The translations under genes were made by a program, and so were the position numbers. Below are positions 59,501-64,000 of a stretch of DNA of 64,000 nt, one piece after another; position 1 is the first letter of the stretch, and each line of letters begins with the position of its first letter. The stretch covers positions 1,302,001 through 1,366,000 of the forward strand of contig QEYB01001046.1 of the NCBI GenBank assembly GCA_017562135.1. Reading direction: 5' to 3'. Origin of the DNA: Dipylidium caninum (lineage: Eukaryota > Platyhelminthes > Cestoda > Cyclophyllidea > Dipylidiidae). The notes beneath the pieces are model-generated. The model was not told the DNA's origin. It saw nothing but the letters and a program-made list of their open reading frames with translations, and made no database searches.

Positions 59501-62500
59501 ATTGTCTTGGGATTTTCTCTCAAAACACTTTGTTTTACTCATTCAAAGTGCGAAAGGGACTATTAGCACCCTCCTGATATGCAAACGCGCATTAAGGGCA
59601 GTTTACTGGGTTGTAAATGACATCTATGGGCCAGCAGTTCAAATTCTTTGTGAATTGACAGGTTTTTGTAACTTTCCGCTTGTTAGGAGGACATAACCCT
59701 GCGCGATGAATTCCTTCAGGAGGCTCGATTGATGAAAAGTCTGCGGCATCCGAATCTAGTTCGTCTTCTTGGTACGTCTATTCTTGTTTAATAGGACAAC
59801 CTTTTGCAACTTTCTAAATTCATTTTAATTGAGGCATTTGGGGCGGAGGCCGGCGTGACCGGTTGTAAAACCGTCTTTTTTTGTTGACAGCTTTTTTAGC
59901 ATTTATTCCACCCGCGTCCATTCCAAGTAATGCCTCACCCACCTTTTCCATCGCTACTCAATCAGCACTCCGCCATGCAAACACACTCATTGCTGCTGGT
60001 TGGCTTACGTGGCATAAAATAGAGTCTCTCCACATTTGCTTATCAGATTCGGCCGTACTTTCGTGCTGCCTTGAAGGCCTATTCCGTTAGGAACTCTCGG
60101 CTCGAGAGGCGGTCCTGCTGAGGCCCGGCCACCTCGCTTTCGCCTGTGTCCTCGGCGACGATTTCTGGACCCCCCTCAACTCTTCTTCTCATGCTAGTTT
60201 CATACGGCATTCACATGGTACAAATATTCATGAGAGCTTTGTTGTATCATGATATTCACACCATTAGTCCTAGAATTCATAGATGATTCCATAATTCTTA
60301 CAATTCCATCTGTGACTTCCCTCCTCCAGCATTGGAATAGTGGACTTACCAGTTAACTAGCTACAATGTTTAATTCGTTTTTTTTTGGAAGTTAAAGCAA
60401 TGAAGCGTGTCCTAGCCTGACATTTACAAGGGTTCTTCTTCAATTAAGAACTACTCTTAATAATGGATCTCTGTGTGTATGCGCTAGAGTGAGGGAAGGC
60501 CCGGAGCAGGATAGTGAGCTTCTGTTCAGTCATAGTGTCATCATCATCGCCGTCTATGACCTTTCTTTGATGCCTTCGTATGTCAATTTTCATGAGTCCC
60601 ACCTCCCCATTGGATCCTGCCGTGAGATTGTGCAAGGCAGTGCTGAAAGAATCACTCTACCCTAAAGGACTGACGAGCGTTTGGCTTTAGGCCTGCAGAG
60701 CACTTGTCCGCCTGCTTACTTGACCCATTCTGCTGTTAAGATTGCTGAGACTTATTTGAAAACGAATTATTTTGTTCTAAATACTGGAGTTCTTTGGTAG
60801 TCTCTTGTATTACATCCCGGAGAGGGACAAGATTGCTACAATTCCGCATATTCTGTATTAAATATTATTACGTACTGGTTTTTTTCATCCCCCTCCCCTA
60901 TCCTTCCTAAACATCCCATCTTATTTTTTGAGAGTTTGGTGCGAGTGCCTTCGGACCATCCAAATAATGGCGAGAGTCTCTGGGTCTCTGCGCTAACAGT
61001 GAAGTGTTAACTTGAGTATTTCCCTGCTCTTTGAGTCCCAACTGGGATTCTCGACTAGATCTATTTCTGGTGTTAGAAGCCATGATAGAATCCTGTCTTT
61101 ACCTCATTGTTAGTGCCTTTGTTATCACTCGCACTTCTTACTTCTGGACCAGGGAAAAGAAGTTTATTGGCTTGTCAGCGTTTTTTAACCACCGGCCGCA
61201 TTTTGGGCATTGGCAGCACTGACACGAAGTTGAAATTTCTTGTTTTTAGCAAATGGGCTAAGTCATGTACTCCCTTGAAATTCGCTTCTCCTTGGTACTA
61301 GGCAGTTGTCTCCAATCTTCTTGGTATAATTTCACCACAATTTCACAAGTTTCCGCATTCTAGGTGGTCGTGGAAAATGCTGACGACATCCCCATTTTGC
61401 GTATTTCCGTTGCTTAAACAAGACGTCATTGCTTTCATCCACCGCTTAGCTTGTGACTCCTCTTTGCCTACCTTCTCCCTTTAGCCACCACGATGTCAGG
61501 GTTTTTCTTCACCGTTTCTGTAACATTCCATCAAATGTACATTGTAGGCCTCATTAATTTTGCTTTTCTGTCGCTGCCGTAGTTAGTTTTTACGAAGTTG
61601 CCATAATGGAACAAAAATTATTCCTTTATTATCTATTTCATGCTTTTATTTTCCTTCATGCCAAACAGAAGTATCACTGCTATCCCAAATCTGTCACACC
61701 TTTCTCCTAACGTTTTGTGTGACAAATTTCCTTGCGACTGACGGGCACGAGGGTGTTTCTGCATCCCGACCTGATTTTACTAACAGTATGTGTAATTTAC
61801 ACGTTTTTTGCAACCCTCCGGCTTATCCATCCAGGACATGGCTCAGCGGCCTTACCTGAGGTCGACTCCCTCAGTTTGTCTACCCGAGGCCTTTTCATTA
61901 CGCAGCCTATCTACCCCTTATCTCTGAAGTCACCGGTGCAACTTTTTGCTGCCCTCATTTCTAGTCGGGCGGCCGTTGGCATGAACGCCCAGTAGTCCAC
62001 CTCGAGACGGAGAAAGACCTCGAAGGGGACAACATCGCTCCTGTCCGAATCTGTCTCGGAAACGCCGCATAATGTTGAGTTTGAGAAAATTGAGACTCAC
62101 GCCATGCTCGGGAAAGAAGTTTTGTGTCTACGGGGCCTCATTCATGGTAGACCGAAACAGCCTGTGCAAGTGAATAACAGATTAAAATGCGAGATGTCTT
62201 TACGCAACATTCATTGTGAATTGCTACATCCCACTTTTGAATTGTTATTCGTTCTTTACACAAATTGTGGAGTATTGCTATGGTGTGACAGTCATTTCAT
62301 GGGTGAATCGTACTAAACTTAGGTAAACTGCAACGTTAATGTTATTTTCGAGGATCGGTTTCATGTGCCCTGACTCCCACTGAGTCTCCAAATCGCAACC
62401 GTTGGAGAAGAATGTCGCCCACTAGTCGGTTATGGAGAGGGTTTATGCGGTCATGTGGTAACCGGCCATTTAGCTCTAGCTTTCGAAATCCCAAAGCAAC

Positions 62501-64000
62501 ATACACACACTTGACATTAATGGCTTTTGCATCGTCTATATTTCATTACGTTAAGTAAGTCTGTGGCCAGCGATTTAAGGCGATATGCCTTAGAACGTAA
62601 AGACGTCGATAGGAGAGAAAAATCTCCCCTGTAGCCCCACAACACAAACTTCCTTGGCTAATCTTGTCCCCTCAAGGGGCCCAGACCTTGGGTTGACTCG
62701 TCCCAAGGTGTTAGGGGAAAATACTCTTGCCGGCCGGTGGGGAAAACTCCCGCTACTATACCAAAATCCTGCCACAGCAGACGAATGATTAATCGTTGTA
62801 CTGCCTTTTTTAGTAGGGAGATGATGAATCAAATCCCATTTGGGGGCTCAAACTTCATGGGGGACACCACGCTCCCTTGTGGCACTGAGGTAATAGGAAC
62901 AGTCAGAATAACTGGTATCAATTTTGCTAAAATTAGTGGTCCCGTTGGCTCTCTCTCGGCGAGCTGTTTCACCTTGTGAGAAATGGGAAAATCCTGTTAT
63001 TTTTACTATCTTAGCAACATTTTGGAGAATGTAGTAGTCTCATCGCTTCTCCACCGCCTTTTATTTTAGCTTCTTGGATTTGAGATGTTATTTCACCTCG
63101 GCTCTATCGCGTGCTTTATAGTGAATCAGTCTTCACCTCTATACAAGAGGCTGGAATTTCTAAAGCTGATATACCCTTTTCAAATCGCTTCTACCTTCTC
63201 CTACCTCAAGAGAAGTTTTTTTTTGTGTGTTCTTTTGCTCGACACAGGGTGACCCATTTTGAAAAGGCCTATTCACGTAGTTTTGTGAAATATGGCCAAT
63301 CCCCTGTTCGTGCCGAACGCCTCCAATTTGCCCGCTCTTGCGCTCAATCAAATGTTCCCCCCCCCCACCGCCACCCTCCCAACTCCCTCCGCCCCGCGGC
63401 TCCACGGCCCGCGGATGATTGAATGCCGCAGTTGCAGGGCACACAGCGGCGCACTGCGCAGTTGTGTGCCGCCCCCCGCGCTAAGTGCACTTTATGCGTT
63501 TGTTGTGCCCGTGAGTTCGTGCGAAATTGTCATTTGTTCACAGATCCACGCGTCTTGGACGGTTGAAATTTTATGTCCACCCTCCCCCTCCCCCCCCCCA
63601 AAAGAATCTGCGCTTGAGTGTGAAAAATAGCCCTTTGCAGGGGCGTTGGGGATGGTTACAAGAAGCACCATCCCCCCGTTCCCCCCCCCTCGCCTTTGGA
63701 TAGAGCACAACCTTGTGGACTGTGAGTAGTGCAAGTTGACTATTCCACAAATCATCCTTGATTTATTTCACTCCTCCCACCGGTTGTTTAGAGGCTTCGA
63801 CCGGAACGTTCGCCCTCTGAAAAGTGGTAGGCAGTACTTTCAATTCCGTTGTTAGTTTCAAGCCTTTGTTGTCAAGGTAATCTGCTCCCCCATTTTTCCA
63901 CTATTTGATGGCAGGTGCTCTGGAAATTAGCCCACCCCTGCGCGTGCTATTCCGTGTGACTTAAACAGCCCAATGGTCACATGCTGGACAGCATTGTTCC
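53231..64000 (+). CDS. Abl-family non-receptor tyrosine kinase, 5' part (5 exons)
   Basis: Exons 53231-53558, 54039-54421, 56561-56756, 58334-58410 and 59687-59771 join in phase to 356 residues. MGTQ at the start resembles the myristoylated Abl 1b form (a Gly after Met). The SH3 domain spans about residues 88-145 (ALYDYD, LWLYG, GDW, GWIPTSCV). SH2 spans about 180-270 (WYHGAIHRSYAEYLL, GSFLVRES, YRICTDENNQ, VADGL). The linker has DYDAWEIDRTDVIMKHKLG, then the kinase N-lobe with loop GSGQYG, Lys325 in VAVKTLK and helix-C Glu340 in EFLQEARLMKSLRHPNLVRL. The order SH3-SH2-kinase and the sequence DVIMKHKLGSGQYG identify Abl rather than Src. The rest of the kinase and the C-terminal tail lie beyond the window. 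Abl kinases act in cytoskeletal and growth signalling, and schistosome homologues are known. Confidence 0.93.
54039..54421 (+). CDS. Abl exon 2 (second half of SH3, most of SH2)
   Basis: Two bases complete a Ser codon and restore RKSDSLWLYG at the SH3 RT-loop end. The domain continues to GWIPTSCVFDP, then SH2 with the phosphotyrosine-binding FLVRES. The exit phase is 0 at GTGAGT. Confidence 0.95.
56561..56756 (+). CDS. Abl exon 3 (end of SH2, SH2-kinase linker)
   Basis: FYINETSRFATVWELVQHHE and KVADGL complete SH2. The linker has a GVSRRDQRNQGG stretch, then SDYDAWEIDRTDVIMKHKLG. Codons are much GC-richer than the surrounding introns. The exit phase is 1. Confidence 0.95.
58334..58410 (+). 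CDS. Abl exon 4 (ATP-binding loop, catalytic Lys)
   Basis: Joins exon 3 through a split Gly codon to give KLGSGQYGVVYE. It continues KPYDVTVAVKTLK with the beta-3 lysine, and ends in phase 0 at a GTAATA donor. Confidence 0.95.
59687..59771 (+). CDS. Abl exon 5 (helix C)
   Basis: EDITLRDEFLQEARLMKSLR and HPNLVRLLG align with EDTMEVEEFLKEAAVM... of human ABL1, including the helix-C Glu. The acceptor is CTTGTTAG and the exit phase is 1 at GTACGT. The next exon (expected VCTxEPPFxIxTEFM) was not found before 64000. Confidence 0.93.
59772..64000. other. Presumed Abl intron, no further exon recognised
   Basis: I looked for the hinge (TEFM), HRDLAARN and DFG motifs on the + strand and found none, so the intron probably continues past the window. 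Two GC-rich patches (60085-60180 and 61840-62080) and long C runs (63357-63366, 63590-63599) stand out. The frame at 60091 (ELSAREAVLLRPGHL after a GTTAG) is protein-like but does not match Abl. Confidence 0.5.

Noticed and set aside
1..64000. Search for reverse transcriptase, transposase, CRISPR, rRNA
   Set aside because: No catalytic motif, regular spacer array or rRNA-like sequence was seen in any frame or strand.

Overview
This looks like animal nuclear DNA, most likely from a flatworm (Platyhelminthes). That assignment is an inference. It rests on split genes with GT-AG introns, one 33-base micro-intron plus candidates of 39-40 bases, splice-acceptor-like sites just upstream of several start codons as in organisms that trans-splice a leader, and divergent copies of metazoan genes. 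I see no bacterial operon structure, CRISPR array, rRNA, tRNA, or recognisable transposase or reverse transcriptase.

Layout. (1) Positions 1 to about 31,000 are GC-richer and purine-rich on the + strand. The only gene I recognise is on the minus strand: a carbonic anhydrase-related protein of the CA10/CA11 type, with four exons between 26,590 and 18,052. Its signal-peptide exon and C-terminal exons were not found with confidence; one weak candidate for a later exon lies at 1195-1371. (2) Positions 31,000 to 35,000 are AT-rich and show no gene. (3) Positions 35,048-42,580, + strand: an ANKLE2 (LEM4) homologue in eight exons. (4) Positions 43,708-45,748, + strand: an unspliced ALDH16A1-like pseudoenzyme with one frame break near its N-terminus. 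(5) Positions 46,423 to about 47,985, minus strand: a proposed gene of unknown identity made of seven small exons, convergent with (4). (6) Positions 49,533-51,951, + strand: a proposed four-exon gene for a small secreted protein. (7) Positions 53,231 to beyond the window end, + strand: the 5' half of an Abl-family tyrosine kinase (start of protein, SH3, SH2 and the first part of the kinase domain).

The genes do not form one pathway. ANKLE2 acts at the nuclear envelope, Abl in cytoskeletal and growth signalling, the CA-related protein at the cell surface, and ALDH16 is a degenerate dehydrogenase. The points of most interest are the micro-intron, the two frame breaks, the loss of all three zinc ligands in the CA-related protein, the loss of the catalytic cysteine in ALDH16, the unidentified minus-strand gene, the acceptor sites before start codons, and the reversal of strand composition near 31-35 kb. 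Exon limits were set by hand from splice sites, reading phase and remembered family sequences; no search was run.
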